Source of the DNA: Foliimonas ilicis
Lineage (GTDB): Bacteria > Pseudomonadota > Alphaproteobacteria > Rhizobiales > Rhizobiaceae
Length of the DNA stretch: 64,000 nt
Reading direction: 5' to 3'
NCBI RefSeq assembly: GCF_039939195.1
Contig: NZ_JBDUUH010000001.1
Coordinates: forward strand, 62,001-126,000
In this document: positions 9,030 through 18,101 of the stretch, in pieces
Layout: every line of letters begins with the position of its first letter
Position numbering within the stretch: position 1 is the stretch's first letter
Notes under the pieces: model-generated
What the model saw: only the letters and a program-made list of their open reading frames with translations
Told to the model about the DNA's origin: nothing
Databases searched by the model: none
Translations under genes and position numbers: made by a program

Positions 9030-9342
9030 CCGTACTTTATGCCACTCAAAGAGACTGGTCCGCGACCGTATCCATCTGTCAATTAGTATTTACCTCTTCG
9101 GAATAAACCGGAGGGTCGTGTGTTCAAGCGGCAGCAGGACACCCACCGCCCATGCCCCACGACCTGATGCGTTGCGTAGCCGCTTTAATGTGGCGGGAGC
9201 TGCAGGAATTGCGAAGGCCCACTGCTCCTTTAATGTTTAAAGCACTTTTACCTGCATCCACATGGTATCGGTCATCCCATCGGTTGCAGGCGTGGAACAG
9301 ACGTGATTAGAGTTGTTAGACGTTATGTCCTGATGGCAGGCA
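9030..9342. other. Intergenic stretch, no gene seen
   Basis: A 313-base gap between the methyltransferase and acyltransferase genes. No open frame with a ribosome-binding site, no RNA gene and no clear hairpin terminator was recognised. It may be decayed coding sequence or a promoter region for the acyltransferase. Confidence 0.5.
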
Positions 9343-10380
9343 ATGGCATCCCAGGCTCACCCCCAGTCACAGAATATCGATCTGATTAAAATGGCTGCCT
9401 GCCTGCTCGTCATCACCGTTCACGTGACGGGGGTTAACCTTGTCGATATTGCGAGTCCGGGGTGGACGGCAACAAACGTCTACGAGTCATTCTCACGCGT
9501 TTGCGTACCGCTGTTTTTCATGGTGTCTGGAGCGACTCTGCTTCCTAGGGATCATCGTTTAGGTGAATTCCTCAAGCGGCGCTTCTTGCGTATTTTTCCG
9601 CCGCTACTGTTTTGGTCTTTTGTTTATATCGGCTACTATTACTATAGCAAAGGATGGGACTTGCGGGCTTGGGGAGCATACTATTCCTTTTTGCTCTGGA
9701 GACCATCTGCAACGCATCTTTGGTATTTATATGCGCTGATTGGGATTTACCCGTTTATCCCCCTCATATCGAAAATATACAACAATTCCAGCAACACGGA
9801 GAAGATTTACTTTCTTGCGCTGTGGTTTTTAACTTCGACTGCCGTTCCCTTTCTGGGCAGCGCATACGGCATTCGCCTGAACCTGTCAGCCTACTACTTA
9901 CAGACGATCGGTGGCTATATCGGCTACTTTTTCCTGGGAGCCTTCGCCATGGAAATTGGGAGACGGCCTCATAGGTCAATCCCATGGATTTCCGTCGCAA
10001 TCTACGTTCTGAGCAGCATACTGATCGCCGTCATGACCTATCGGGTCTCGATGGCTGCCGGGAAATGGACAACCGTGTTTCAGGCTTATCTGACACCACT
10101 GGTCGCAGTGGCGGCTTTCGGTTTGTTCACGCTGCTAATGTCGTTGCGCTTGCATCTCACCGAACTTCAAGGCCGCGCACTCGCGAGTTTCGCGCAGTGC
10201 TCGCTGGGCGTCTATTGCATCCACATCATTGTCAGAGATGAGCTTGCGCGGGCGGATATAACTGCAGCCCATAGCCCGTATACGCTGATTGTCCCGGCGG
10301 TTGCCGTGCTAGTGATGGTCATCTCCTGGTTAGTGATCTTCGTTGCCAGGAAGGTACCGGCGCTTCGCTACATTTTGTAG
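9343..10380 (+). CDS. Acyltransferase family 3 membrane protein (OafA-like)
   Basis: A 345-residue integral membrane protein with about ten hydrophobic segments. It opens with the acyltransferase-3 signature: NIDLIKMAACLLVITVHV, where the His of the ITVH motif is the presumed catalytic residue, followed by the SRVCVPLFFMVSG helix with its conserved Arg. Members move acetyl or other acyl groups across the inner membrane onto O-antigen, capsule or exopolysaccharide sugars. Length and layout are normal for the family. The ATG at 9343 has only a weak ribosome-binding site (GGCAGG). It lies in the AT-rich island between a methyltransferase and a Wzy-like gene, and surface glycan decoration is the likely job. 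Confidence 0.85.
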   Translation: MASQAHPQSQNIDLIKMAACLLVITVHVTGVNLVDIASPGWTATNVYESFSRVCVPLFFMVSGATLLPRDHRLGEFLKRRFLRIFPPLLFWSFVYIGYYYYSKGWDLRAWGAYYSFLLWRPSATHLWYLYALIGIYPFIPLISKIYNNSSNTEKIYFLALWFLTSTAVPFLGSAYGIRLNLSAYYLQTIGGYIGYFFLGAFAMEIGRRPHRSIPWISVAIYVLSSILIAVMTYRVSMAAGKWTTVFQAYLTPLVAVAAFGLFTLLMSLRLHLTELQGRALASFAQCSLGVYCIHIIVRDELARADITAAHSPYTLIVPAVAVLVMVISWLVIFVARKVPALRYIL

Positions 10381-10473
10381 AATCGGGCCTACTGCTTCAG
10401 TACGACTCGAAATTGTGCAGACCGGATGCAGGTAGAGCCAAACAACATCATGCCCCGCGATAAATGCTGAACC

Positions 10474-11790
10474 CTAAAGCGGTGACGTTTTTCGGAAGCG
10501 AAAAACCTTGATAAGGATCAGTCCGAAAACAAAGCCGCCCGAAATCATCGCAGTTTGAAGACCCACGCTGAAGAGAACGAGTGCGTAAGGCGTCATGAGA
10601 GTGATAAGCATTCGCCCTTCATCTCGGTAAAGCCAATTATCTCTTCGACCGAGCAGCAGCCTCAGCACGACGAACGCAATTAATATCCCGGAAAACCCAA
10701 AATTAATGTAGGCGTCGCTAATAAAATCAGCGTTTGCCGAGACACCCTCACGCCAATAGTATGCCCCCACGGTATGCGTGGGGTTATCTGTACGCCCATC
10801 GAAGAATCGCCCAAGCAGGCCATTGCCGCCCCAGAAGTATCCATTCTGGTCGGCAAAATTCTTGTATCGAGCAAATAAACCTGAGCTCACCATGAAAAGG
10901 CGGTCATAAAAAGCCACCGCCCAAATGCCCATTGCGGAACTTGTGCCAACGACGGACAAAACGCCCCACTGCGCTACCGATAGGGCGGCAGGGACGTAAT
11001 ATGCATTGAACTGCAATCGTCTATGGGCGAACCAATAATAGAAGACTAAAATTAAGCCCGAAAAAGCTAACGAGATTTTATGCGCGGCCAGCAGGTAATC
11101 GACAATAAAAATAAACAAAGGGACCGCAAGAAATAGCGGCTTCCTCCTCTCTATCGCATAGGCGGCTGCACAAAATGCAGAAACGTATTTAGAAAATTGG
11201 ATTCCATAGCGCTCCCAACCTGACACCAACGATGCAAATTCGGCACGTGTGCTATACGCATCTTTCAACCCAGAAAGCTGCAATTGAGAAGAATACCTTA
11301 TGGAAAGATAGAAATAAAATGCTGCTCCAATCAGCCCCACAAAAGCCAAGATAGCACGACCGTCGTGACCGACGACGACTTTCAAACGAGTAAAATTACC
11401 CCCCGCAATTCCGGAAAGAGCCAGCGGAAGCACAACATACAGAGATGTAATTATTGCCCACCAATAGGGATCACTCAGCGACGCAACTATTGACCCGCAA
11501 ATACCGCCTACAGCAACCAGGGGCAGCAGAACAAAGCAAAACAGGTCATTCTGGGACTTCCGACAAAACAGCCACAACGCCGGGACAAGGATGAAAATGG
11601 CGTTGCTCACCCCCAATAACAAAAGAGAAGGTTCGTAAATAAAATACGAACCGAAGTACAAATGATATTCGGCATTACGTAGTGTCACATATGTAAAAAA
11701 TGACGTGAATACGTATATGATAACCCAAAATAAAAGCACGACATCATGGTGCAGTCGAACCCGCCCCCCATGCTTCACGCGCGTTTCCAC
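10474..11790 (-). CDS. O-antigen polymerase-like (Wzy-type) membrane protein
   Basis: A 438-residue polytopic membrane protein with about ten to twelve hydrophobic helices and a long polar loop near the C-terminal third (about 300-370). That loop contains TDNPTHTVGAYYWREG, like the periplasmic loop of Wzy/O-antigen polymerases. These proteins join lipid-linked repeat units at the periplasmic face; overall sequence similarity within the family is always low, so the call rests on topology and context. I chose a GTG at 11790 because AAGGGA lies six bases before it. A longer frame reaches 12009 but adds residues that do not look like protein and would overlap the divergent glycosyltransferase. 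The gene is one of the most AT-rich in the window, a sign of transfer. Confidence 0.7.
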   Translation of the reverse strand: METRVKHGGRVRLHHDVVLLFWVIIYVFTSFFTYVTLRNAEYHLYFGSYFIYEPSLLLLGVSNAIFILVPALWLFCRKSQNDLFCFVLLPLVAVGGICGSIVASLSDPYWWAIITSLYVVLPLALSGIAGGNFTRLKVVVGHDGRAILAFVGLIGAAFYFYLSIRYSSQLQLSGLKDAYSTRAEFASLVSGWERYGIQFSKYVSAFCAAAYAIERRKPLFLAVPLFIFIVDYLLAAHKISLAFSGLILVFYYWFAHRRLQFNAYYVPAALSVAQWGVLSVVGTSSAMGIWAVAFYDRLFMVSSGLFARYKNFADQNGYFWGGNGLLGRFFDGRTDNPTHTVGAYYWREGVSANADFISDAYINFGFSGILIAFVVLRLLLGRRDNWLYRDEGRMLITLMTPYALVLFSVGLQTAMISGGFVFGLILIKVFRFRKTSPL

Positions 11791-11994
11791 TGAAATTCCC
11801 TTGCCTTGCCGATTTTCATACTGCACTGATGCGCCAGTGTGGACGCATAGATCGACGAGGCAAATGATGTCAACAAAGAACCAAAAGCAATACGATCCTG
11901 AGACTGGCCGAGCATATCCGTTTGGAGCGATGGCGTCTCCTCTTGTGATATTGCTATCGCCAAGTGTGCATCTACGGTGTCTCCCGACGAAGTG

Positions 11995-13119
11995 ATGCGC
12001 ATAGCTCACCTAACAACCGTTCATCATCGCCACGACACTCGAATATTGCTCAAGGAATGCAGATCGCTAGCTAAAGTGCATGACGTCACACTCGTCGTGG
12101 CCGATGGGCTTGGTCCCGAGATCTACGATGGCGTCCGAATTGAAGACTTGGGAAAGCCTGCTGGCCGTCGCGAACGCATTCTCGTGAAAACCCTTGAGGG
12201 CGTCCGTAGGCTAATCGGCAAGTTCGACCTTCTTCATTTCCATGATTCCGAACTTATCCCCGCAGCGCTTTGGGCAAAGGCGCGAGGTATCAAGGTAGTG
12301 TATGATGTACACGAAGATTTGCCTCGCGATCTTCGCATAAAGGAATGGATACCTTCAACTCTTCGTTTGCCGCTCTCATGGTCTGCAAGCGCAGCCGAGA
12401 AAATTGCTGGTAGAGCTTTCGACGGCGTTGTCACTGCAACGCCCACTATCGCACTGCGCTTTCCCGTTTCAAAAACAATATGCATACGCAATTTCCCAGA
12501 CGCTGCCGAGTTTCAGAATGTGGCCGGCAAACCCTACCACATGCGTCCTGAAAAATTTGCCTATATCGGAACACTGTCGCATGCGAGAGGTATAGTGCCC
12601 CTCGTCGAAGCCGCCGATTTCACCCGAGCGACGCTAGTTCTAGGAGGCAAATTCAACACTCCCGAATTGGAAAGTGAAGTTCGAAAATCCCGTGGCTGGC
12701 AGTCCACCGAATTCATTGGCTTCGCAGATCGTAAGATGGTCGCAGATGTGCTGGCTGAGGTTCGTGTTGGCGTATGCACATTACTGCCGACCCAAACCCA
12801 CCTCGATTCCTATCCCGTTAAACTTTTCGAGTATCTCGCCGCTGGACTTCCCGTGGTTCTATCTGATTTCCCAGTTTGGAGATCGCTTCTAGACGGCGTC
12901 GATTGCGCTCTTTTCGTAGACCCATCGAAGCCCGGCTCGATAGCAGCGGCCATAAACGAACTGATGGATAATCCGCAAAAGGCTGAAGCGATGGGTCGGA
13001 AAGGTAAAGAGGCCGCTTTGAGCCGCTTTAGTTGGGTGTCTGAAGAAAAGCGCCTGATCGAATTTTACGACGGGCTCGGTTCACAGACTCGCCTCAATTT
13101 GCCACCCGCAACTGCTTGA
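11995..13119 (+). CDS. Glycosyltransferase family 4 (GT-B fold)
   Basis: A 374-residue cytoplasmic transferase. The N-terminal domain starts with MRIAHLTTVHHRHDTRILLK, a GT4 pattern in which the loop after strand 1 binds the acceptor. It contains FHDSELIPAALWAKARGIKVVYDVHED. The C-terminal domain carries KFAYIGTLSHARGI and the nucleotide-sugar-binding segment YPVKLFEYLAAGLPVVLSDFP, which includes the EX7E-type glutamate region. The ATG at 11995 was preferred over an in-frame GTG six codons upstream because the protein family begins at this Met. The sugar donor and acceptor are unknown. It is divergent from the polymerase gene and probably builds the repeat unit that the polymerase uses. Confidence 0.82.
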   Translation: MRIAHLTTVHHRHDTRILLKECRSLAKVHDVTLVVADGLGPEIYDGVRIEDLGKPAGRRERILVKTLEGVRRLIGKFDLLHFHDSELIPAALWAKARGIKVVYDVHEDLPRDLRIKEWIPSTLRLPLSWSASAAEKIAGRAFDGVVTATPTIALRFPVSKTICIRNFPDAAEFQNVAGKPYHMRPEKFAYIGTLSHARGIVPLVEAADFTRATLVLGGKFNTPELESEVRKSRGWQSTEFIGFADRKMVADVLAEVRVGVCTLLPTQTHLDSYPVKLFEYLAAGLPVVLSDFPVWRSLLDGVDCALFVDPSKPGSIAAAINELMDNPQKAEAMGRKGKEAALSRFSWVSEEKRLIEFYDGLGSQTRLNLPPATA

Positions 13120-13459
13120 AACGAGCGCTATCAACTGCGCCGGATGAGCAGCTCTTTGCAAGCATAGCTCTCACGGGAATTGAAGGGCACAGAGACTGAA
13201 CCTTCCGTTTGCTGGGCACTGGTTGCAAATTGCACCGGGAATAGTCGCGCACAGATGCTATGATCGAATGCATTTGCGAGTGATTTCTCCCGCGTTGCAT
13301 TTGCCGCGAACAGCACAGTCAAGCATCCGAGTACGTAGCGCAGATCGTATACGCTATGACCAAATGGCCGCCGAAAGTGGACCAGTGTGGTCCTTCAACG
13401 AATTGACAGGCGACTGCGATGAAGGTTAACGGCGGGTCGACAATAAGGAAAAGTCCTCA
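13120..13459. other. Intergenic stretch between two glycosyltransferase genes, no gene seen
   Basis: About 340 bases with no supported open frame. Scattered short frames have no family features. No terminator or RNA gene was recognised. The last bases contain AAGGAAAAG, the ribosome-binding site of the next gene. Confidence 0.5.
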
Positions 13460-14209
13460 ATGCCTTTGGTTAGTGTAATCATGCCTGCGTACAATGCCGC
13501 AGCGACGATTGCATCTGCGATCGAGTCGGTAAAGCGGCAAACGATTGAAGATTGGGAACTCCTGGTGGTGGATGACTGGTCATGCGATAGCACCGCGCAA
13601 ATCATCGAGGATTATTCCCGCCTTGATAGCCGTATCAGAGTGTTACGCACTGAACGAAACAGCGGAAGCCCCGCAATACCGCGAAATGTTGCCACGCGTG
13701 CGGCGTCTGGAAGGTACATCGCCTTTCTCGATGCCGATGATGTCTGGCTACCGCAGAAACTGGAACGGCAAACGCAGGCAATGCGCGATACGAACGCTGT
13801 CATCTGCTGTTCGGGCTATACCGTTATTGATCCATTCGGCCAGAAAATCGGGGCTTTTGTCCCGCCGCGCCGCGCCGGATATCGAGAACTTCTCAAGCGC
13901 AACACAATCGGTTGCCTGACCGTTGTCTATGATACGAAGAGATTCGGAAAGCGGGAATTTCCTAACTGCGGGCACGAGGATTACGCGCTGTGGCTAGATA
14001 TGCTTCGCGAAGGTGAATCTGCACTAGGCTTGCCCGAAAAACTCGCCTCTTATCGCCTGATGCCAGGAAGCGTATCTTCCGACAAACTCAAGGTCGCTCG
14101 CTTTTTTTGGCACATATATCGAGAGCGCGAAAACTTTGGCCCTGCACTTAGCGCTTACATGTGCGCGCGCTACGCTCTCCTCAATCGCTCTAAGTATAAA
14201 AAATCATAA
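13460..14209 (+). CDS. Glycosyltransferase family 2 (GT-A fold)
   Basis: A 249-residue transferase with the GT2 hallmarks. VSVIMPAYNAAATIASAIES at the start is the nucleotide-binding strand-helix, WELLVVDDWSCDST is the first acidic patch, and RYIAFLDADDVWLPQKLE holds the metal-binding D-x-D (LDADD). A downstream HEDYALWLDMLREG carries the catalytic ED motif. Such enzymes use UDP-, GDP- or dTDP-sugars with a divalent metal to add one sugar to a lipid-linked glycan. No membrane anchor is present. It is the last gene of the AT-rich island before the moc-type region. Sugar specificity is not predictable. Confidence 0.87.
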   Translation: MPLVSVIMPAYNAAATIASAIESVKRQTIEDWELLVVDDWSCDSTAQIIEDYSRLDSRIRVLRTERNSGSPAIPRNVATRAASGRYIAFLDADDVWLPQKLERQTQAMRDTNAVICCSGYTVIDPFGQKIGAFVPPRRAGYRELLKRNTIGCLTVVYDTKRFGKREFPNCGHEDYALWLDMLREGESALGLPEKLASYRLMPGSVSSDKLKVARFFWHIYRERENFGPALSAYMCARYALLNRSKYKKS

Positions 14210-14252
14210 CAGGAAGATCCCCATTCGATCCACTTAGCACGTAGAGGCGCTG

Positions 14253-14326
14253 GCTTCATCGCAGGGGATTGGAACCCCTACGAATATCAATGTGGAATCA
14301 TTGATCTGCGCACAGCTCTGCCACCC
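14253..14326 (-). repeat. tRNA-like remnant at the right end of the glycan island
   Basis: On the minus strand a perfect T-arm, AGGGG-TTCCAAT-CCCCT (14263-14279), follows a hairpin at the place of an anticodon arm (ATCAATG/CATTGAT) and a D-arm-like GGTGGCAGAGC. The anticodon loop has an irregular size and the two acceptor strands do not pair, so it is not a working tRNA. Together with the fragment at 7363-7392 it brackets the AT-rich island. Chance resemblance cannot be excluded. Confidence 0.3.
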
Positions 14327-14413
14327 GACTTCGATATCATTAGCATCGCACCGCCAATCGATGACATTTTCATTAAACATGGGCGCCAAAGACCTCAGTA
14401 TCGATCGATAATT

Positions 14414-15214
14414 TCAGACGCCGCCTAGTCTGATCATGAACTGCTCCAGTTCAGCCGGGTCCATTCTGACGACGTGCTTTTCCTCCGGGTAGGCTTTGCT
14501 GTCGACGTCGGCGACGAATTCGGAGAAAGCGGCGATACGCTCGGTTTGGAGGCGGTCGAACTCGGCTGCGAAGTTGCGGTAGACTTTCGAGTGCCTTGGC
14601 ATGTGGCCGCGGTTCTGGCCGAGCACGTCTTCCGCGAAGAGGTATTGCGCGTCGCACCCGGTACCCGCGCCCATGGAGATCATGAAAAGCGAGGTGCGTT
14701 CGGAAATCGCGGTTGCGACTTCGACTGGCACCACTTCGATTTCCGCCCCAAAGGCACCGGCGGCCTCGTATTGCTTCACCGCCTCGAACATCTGCATCGC
14801 GGTATCAGCCGTCTTGCCGACGGCCTTGAAACCGCCGGTCCAGGTGGCCCGCGAAGGGATGAGCCCGACATGGCCGATCACCGGAATGGCCTCATCAGCC
14901 ATACGTTTGACGGTGGCAAAGCTGGCGCTGCAATAGACCGCGTCGGCGCTGGCCTTGTAGAGCCGGAAGGCCCAGCGCACGAAATCGTCGCCGGTGCCGA
15001 TCTCGAAGAAATTGTCGCCCGGCATGGAAAACAGGCTGGGGGCGGCATCGCGATATTGCGGATTGAGCAGGAGGTCCGGAGGTATAGATACGATGTCGAT
15101 GCCGGCACGCTCTGCAGCCTCGGCCTCCTCCAGCGTCATGACGCGGAGCATGCTCAACTGCCTTTTGCCCCTCATGGCGCGCAGGTCGGCGATAGTCGGC
15201 CTTTTTCGGCTCAT
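14414..15214 (-). CDS. PanB-like (ketopantoate hydroxymethyltransferase family) protein
   Basis: A 266-residue TIM-barrel protein of the PanB family. Shared marks are IPVIGHVGLIPSRATWTGGF near residue 113, the AEIEVVP strand with the family's catalytic glutamate, and SMGAGTGCDAQYLFAEDVLG near 180. True PanB adds a hydroxymethyl group from methylene-tetrahydrofolate to 2-oxoisovalerate. Here the usual Mg-binding VGDS loop is replaced by SIPPDLL, so the substrate probably differs. It is last in the mocD-mocE-mocF operon, 20 bases after the reductase, with AGGAGG before the ATG. An enzyme that handles C1 units next to an O-demethylase set is suggestive, but this is inference. It is not the housekeeping panB, whose usual partner panC is absent. 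Confidence 0.7.
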   Translation of the reverse strand: MSRKRPTIADLRAMRGKRQLSMLRVMTLEEAEAAERAGIDIVSIPPDLLLNPQYRDAAPSLFSMPGDNFFEIGTGDDFVRWAFRLYKASADAVYCSASFATVKRMADEAIPVIGHVGLIPSRATWTGGFKAVGKTADTAMQMFEAVKQYEAAGAFGAEIEVVPVEVATAISERTSLFMISMGAGTGCDAQYLFAEDVLGQNRGHMPRHSKVYRNFAAEFDRLQTERIAAFSEFVADVDSKAYPEEKHVVRMDPAELEQFMIRLGGV

Positions 15215-15234
15215 CGAATCTTCCTCCTAATTCT

Positions 15235-16479
15235 TTATGCAGCGAGAAGCGCTTTAAGCTTCACGTCCGCGGCGGCGAGTTTTTCAATCGGCGGATGGGC
15301 GCGGCGCGCGATCAGCATTTCAGCCAAGCGCACATCTTTCGCGACGGCATTACCCCTGCCGATGCCGCTTGCGGCGACCAGCCTTCCGTCTTCCGCCAGA
15401 TGAAACAGAATGAACGCGCCGTCGCCGAGATCACGGCGCACCGTTTTCACGCCTTCGTCGGAAAGTCCGGCGATCTGAATGCCGAGATCGTATTGATCCG
15501 ACCAGAACCACGGTACGAACTCATGGCGCGTATCGTTGCCGAGCATATTCGCTGCGGCCAGCGCGCCCTGCTCTTGCGCATTCCGCCATGCCTCAAGCCG
15601 CACGCGGCGACCGTCATAGATCGACAGCGGAAAAGAGCAGCAATCGCCGGCGGCAAAGATATGCGGGTCGCTGGTACGCAGCCGATCATTGACCGCGATG
15701 CCGTTTTCGACGGTGAGACCTGCTGCTTGGGCAAGCGCTGTGTTCGGAACGGCGCCGATGCCTATGACGCACAGATCAGCCTCTATCGCTTCGCCTGAGG
15801 CGAGATGGATGTGGGGCGCGTCGGCATTATCCTCGATCTTCGTTATGCCCGTCCCGCACAAAAACCGAACGCCGCGTTCGACATGCTCTGCATGCACTAT
15901 CTCGGCAATCTCTACTGGGACGCCGCGCATCAGAATTCTGCCCTGCGCCTCAATCACGGTAACGTCGCAACCAAGCAGGCGCGCCGATGCGGCGATTTCC
16001 AGGCCGATGAAGCCGCCGCCGATTATGGCGACACGCGCTTTTCCGCGCAGATGCGAACGTATCGCCAAGGCGTCTTCGAAGCTGCGCAAGGTGACGCAAC
16101 GACCGCCATTGCCCTCGACCGGCAGACGGCGCGGTGAGGAGCCGGTTGCGAGAAGAAGTTTGTCATAAGAAAGCGCGCGTCCGTCTGCGAAATGAACGGT
16201 TCGCGCATTTCGGTCGATCGAGGTCGCTTCAGCAGAGCCGAGAAACGCAATCCCCTTTTCCTGCAAAGCGGTTTCGGTGACGATCGTGGTTGGCAGCGGA
16301 TCGTCATCGCCAATCATGGCGTGTTTCGAAAGCGGCGGACGCTCATAGGGCAGATGCTTTTCGGCACCAATTAGCGTCACTGTCCCCTCATAGCCTTGCT
16401 CGCGCAAAGCCATTGCAGCGCGGGCACCGCATTCGCCAGCGCCGATAATCACCATTCCGGGTTGTTCGGGCGCGCCCAC
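15235..16479 (-). CDS. mocF: Ferredoxin reductase, FAD/NAD(P)-dependent (MocF-like)
   Basis: A 414-residue flavoprotein of the oxygenase-coupled ferredoxin reductase family. The FAD site is MVIIGAGECGARAA near residue 10, and the second dinucleotide site is VAIIGGGFIGLEIAA near 152. The family signature HLPYERPPLSK and the FAD-closing IFAAGDCCSF near 274 are present. It passes electrons from NAD(P)H to a small iron-sulfur protein, here most likely the Rieske protein encoded three bases upstream. The frame opens with a GTG at 16479, while an ATG at 16455 directly before the FAD motif is an equally possible start. In rhizobial moc clusters the same trio (desaturase-like oxygenase, ferredoxin, reductase) serves demethylation of methyl-scyllo-inosamine. 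Confidence 0.82.
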   Translation of the reverse strand: MGAPEQPGMVIIGAGECGARAAMALREQGYEGTVTLIGAEKHLPYERPPLSKHAMIGDDDPLPTTIVTETALQEKGIAFLGSAEATSIDRNARTVHFADGRALSYDKLLLATGSSPRRLPVEGNGGRCVTLRSFEDALAIRSHLRGKARVAIIGGGFIGLEIAASARLLGCDVTVIEAQGRILMRGVPVEIAEIVHAEHVERGVRFLCGTGITKIEDNADAPHIHLASGEAIEADLCVIGIGAVPNTALAQAAGLTVENGIAVNDRLRTSDPHIFAAGDCCSFPLSIYDGRRVRLEAWRNAQEQGALAAANMLGNDTRHEFVPWFWSDQYDLGIQIAGLSDEGVKTVRRDLGDGAFILFHLAEDGRLVAASGIGRGNAVAKDVRLAEMLIARRAHPPIEKLAAADVKLKALLAA

Positions 16480-16482
16480 GTA

Positions 16483-16812
16483 TCAGCCGATCTGGACCAG
16501 CACTTTGCCAGCCTCGACCTTGACCGGATAGGTCTGAAGATTGACGCAGACTGGCGCACCTTTGGCTTGGCCTGTCTTGTAGTTGAAACGGCCATTATGC
16601 TTGGGGCATTCGATGATGTCGTCCATGACAAGGCCATCGGCCAGATGCACTTTTTCATGCGTGCAAAGTCCATCGGTGGCGAAAAACTCGTCATCAGGCG
16701 AACGGTAAATCGCAAAAGTCCGCCCGGAATGGTCGAAGCGGATCACGTCCTCCTCGTCCACATCATCCACGCCGCACACTTCGATCCAGTCTGTCATATG
16801 ATGTTCCCGCAT
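16483..16812 (-). CDS. mocE: Rieske-type [2Fe-2S] ferredoxin (MocE-like)
   Basis: A 109-residue soluble Rieske protein. The cluster ligands are Cys50-x-His52 in GLCTHEKVHLADG and Cys69-x2-His72 in ECPKHNGRF, the standard CxH...CxxH pair. It has no membrane anchor, so it is an electron carrier of the ferredoxin type rather than a cytochrome bc1 subunit. It lies 16 bases after the oxygenase gene and three before the reductase gene and should shuttle electrons between them. The ATG at 16812 has AGGAAAG before it. An in-frame ATG five codons later (MTDWIEVC) also matches where homologues begin, so the first residues are uncertain. Confidence 0.87.
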   Translation of the reverse strand: MREHHMTDWIEVCGVDDVDEEDVIRFDHSGRTFAIYRSPDDEFFATDGLCTHEKVHLADGLVMDDIIECPKHNGRFNYKTGQAKGAPVCVNLQTYPVKVEAGKVLVQIG

Positions 16813-16828
16813 TCTTTCCTGCCCGCCG

Positions 16829-17914
16829 CTATTCCGCTGCCAGATTCAGGGCATGAAATTCGTCGCGATAGGGACGCGCTGTCGATGGGAGTTCACGCTT
16901 CAGGAAATAATCCTCATTGCGCAATTGGTGCAGCAGCACCGGGAACACCTCGCGATAGGCGTGCCACATGGATGGGTTCGCTACCGGCAGATCATGCTTG
17001 ATGAGTTCGTGAAGCCGGGGCAGCGCGTGATACGGAACCATCGGGAACATGTGGTGCTCGACGTGATAATTCATGTTCCAGTAGATGAACCGGCTGATCG
17101 GGTTCATGTAGACGGTGCGCGTGTTCAGCCGGTGGTCGATGACATTGTCGGCAAGGCCGATATGCTGAAGCAGGCCTGTCAGCACCATGTGCCAGCAGCC
17201 ATACATGCGCGGCAATCCGATCAGCATCAGCGGCAGAAACGACCACATGTAAAGCGCCAAAGCGACGGTCGCGATGTAGATCGCCATGTGGATGCGGGCA
17301 GCCGTGACAACCTTCTTGCGTTCCATCTCAGGGATGAAACTCGCCTCGTCCGGCGTGATGATGCCGAGCGCGTTTTTGGACAGCGCGATCATCGAATACC
17401 AGACATCGAGAACGCCTAAGAAATTGAGAGCGACGCGCGCCAGATCCGGCGGGCGCATGACGGCGATTTCCGCATCGCGCCCGACGATTATCGTGTCTGT
17501 GTGGTGGCGCGCATGGCTCCACCGCCACGTTACCGGATTTCGCATCAGCATGAAGCTGGCGATCTGGTAGACGACATCGTTCATCCAGCGCGTGCGGAAG
17601 GCCGTGCCGTGGCCGCATTCATGCCAGCGCGAGTCGCTGGACGAGCCGTAGAGCACGCCATAGACGAAGAAGAACGGGACGCACCACCATGTGCCCCAGA
17701 AGTAGATGCCGCCCGCAGCCGAAGCCAGGATCGCGGCGATCCAGATGATCGTGTCGCGTATCGCGGGGCCATCGGAGCGCTGCATCAGCTCCTTCATGGT
17801 CTTGCGCGCGACATCTGAATGATACCAATCGGCCGAGGCGAGGCCCGTCTCGATTGCCTTGCGGGTACTTTCGCCAACGAGGCTGTAGTCCCGTTTCTTT
17901 AAGATTGCAGTCAC
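16829..17914 (-). CDS. mocD: Fatty-acid-desaturase-like di-iron oxygenase (MocD-like)
   Basis: A 361-residue membrane enzyme of the desaturase/hydroxylase superfamily. The three histidine boxes that hold the di-iron centre are all intact: HECGH, HARHH and HVEHH. Hydrophobic pairs lie near residues 54-90 and 205-235. MocD of rhizobia belongs here and, with MocE and MocF, is thought to remove the methyl group of 3-O-methyl-scyllo-inosamine oxidatively. The chosen start is the GTG at 17914, because GGGAGGTGATG sits just before it; a longer frame to 17953 would bury that site inside the gene. It is the first gene of the operon running to the PanB-like gene and is divergent from a LacI-type regulator. 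Other desaturase-like demethylases cannot be ruled out. Confidence 0.83.
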   Translation of the reverse strand: MTAILKKRDYSLVGESTRKAIETGLASADWYHSDVARKTMKELMQRSDGPAIRDTIIWIAAILASAAGGIYFWGTWWCVPFFFVYGVLYGSSSDSRWHECGHGTAFRTRWMNDVVYQIASFMLMRNPVTWRWSHARHHTDTIIVGRDAEIAVMRPPDLARVALNFLGVLDVWYSMIALSKNALGIITPDEASFIPEMERKKVVTAARIHMAIYIATVALALYMWSFLPLMLIGLPRMYGCWHMVLTGLLQHIGLADNVIDHRLNTRTVYMNPISRFIYWNMNYHVEHHMFPMVPYHALPRLHELIKHDLPVANPSMWHAYREVFPVLLHQLRNEDYFLKRELPSTARPYRDEFHALNLAAE

Positions 17915-18101
17915 GTCATCACCTCCCGACATGAGCGCAGTTTCCGGCCCCATGGAAGGGCAGCGTCAACGCATTGCGGCCTGCAGTATAAAGCGGGCCA
18001 TGAAAGCCCTCAATCATCATGCAATATTTTCTATCATTTCTATCATTGTGTGCCGCAGCGACTGAGGATATGACTTGTGGCTCAACCGGAGCCCGATCCG
18101 C
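17915..18101. promoter_or_regulatory. Divergent promoter region of the mocD operon and its LacI regulator, with tandem TTTCTATCA
   Basis: This gap holds two adjacent copies of TTTCTATCA (18028-18036 and 18037-18045) in an AT-rich core framed by CAAT and ATTG. The stretch ATCATTTCTATCAT (18033-18046) resembles ATCATTTCAAATCAT at 30958-30972 in the promoter region of the second moc-type operon. It is a plausible operator for one or both LacI-family proteins. No binding evidence exists. Confidence 0.4.

Noticed and set aside
11791..12009. Longer N-terminus for the Wzy-like protein
   Set aside because: It would overlap the divergent glycosyltransferase start, and the added residues lack hydrophobic or conserved character, whereas the GTG at 11790 has a good ribosome-binding site.
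14414..15214. Calling the gene housekeeping panB
   Set aside because: The metal loop differs, panC is not adjacent, and the operon context is catabolic.
14474..15403. A 309-codon open frame on the plus strand over the PanB-like gene
   Set aside because: It is a mirror frame of a gene with conserved PanB motifs, with no start signal.
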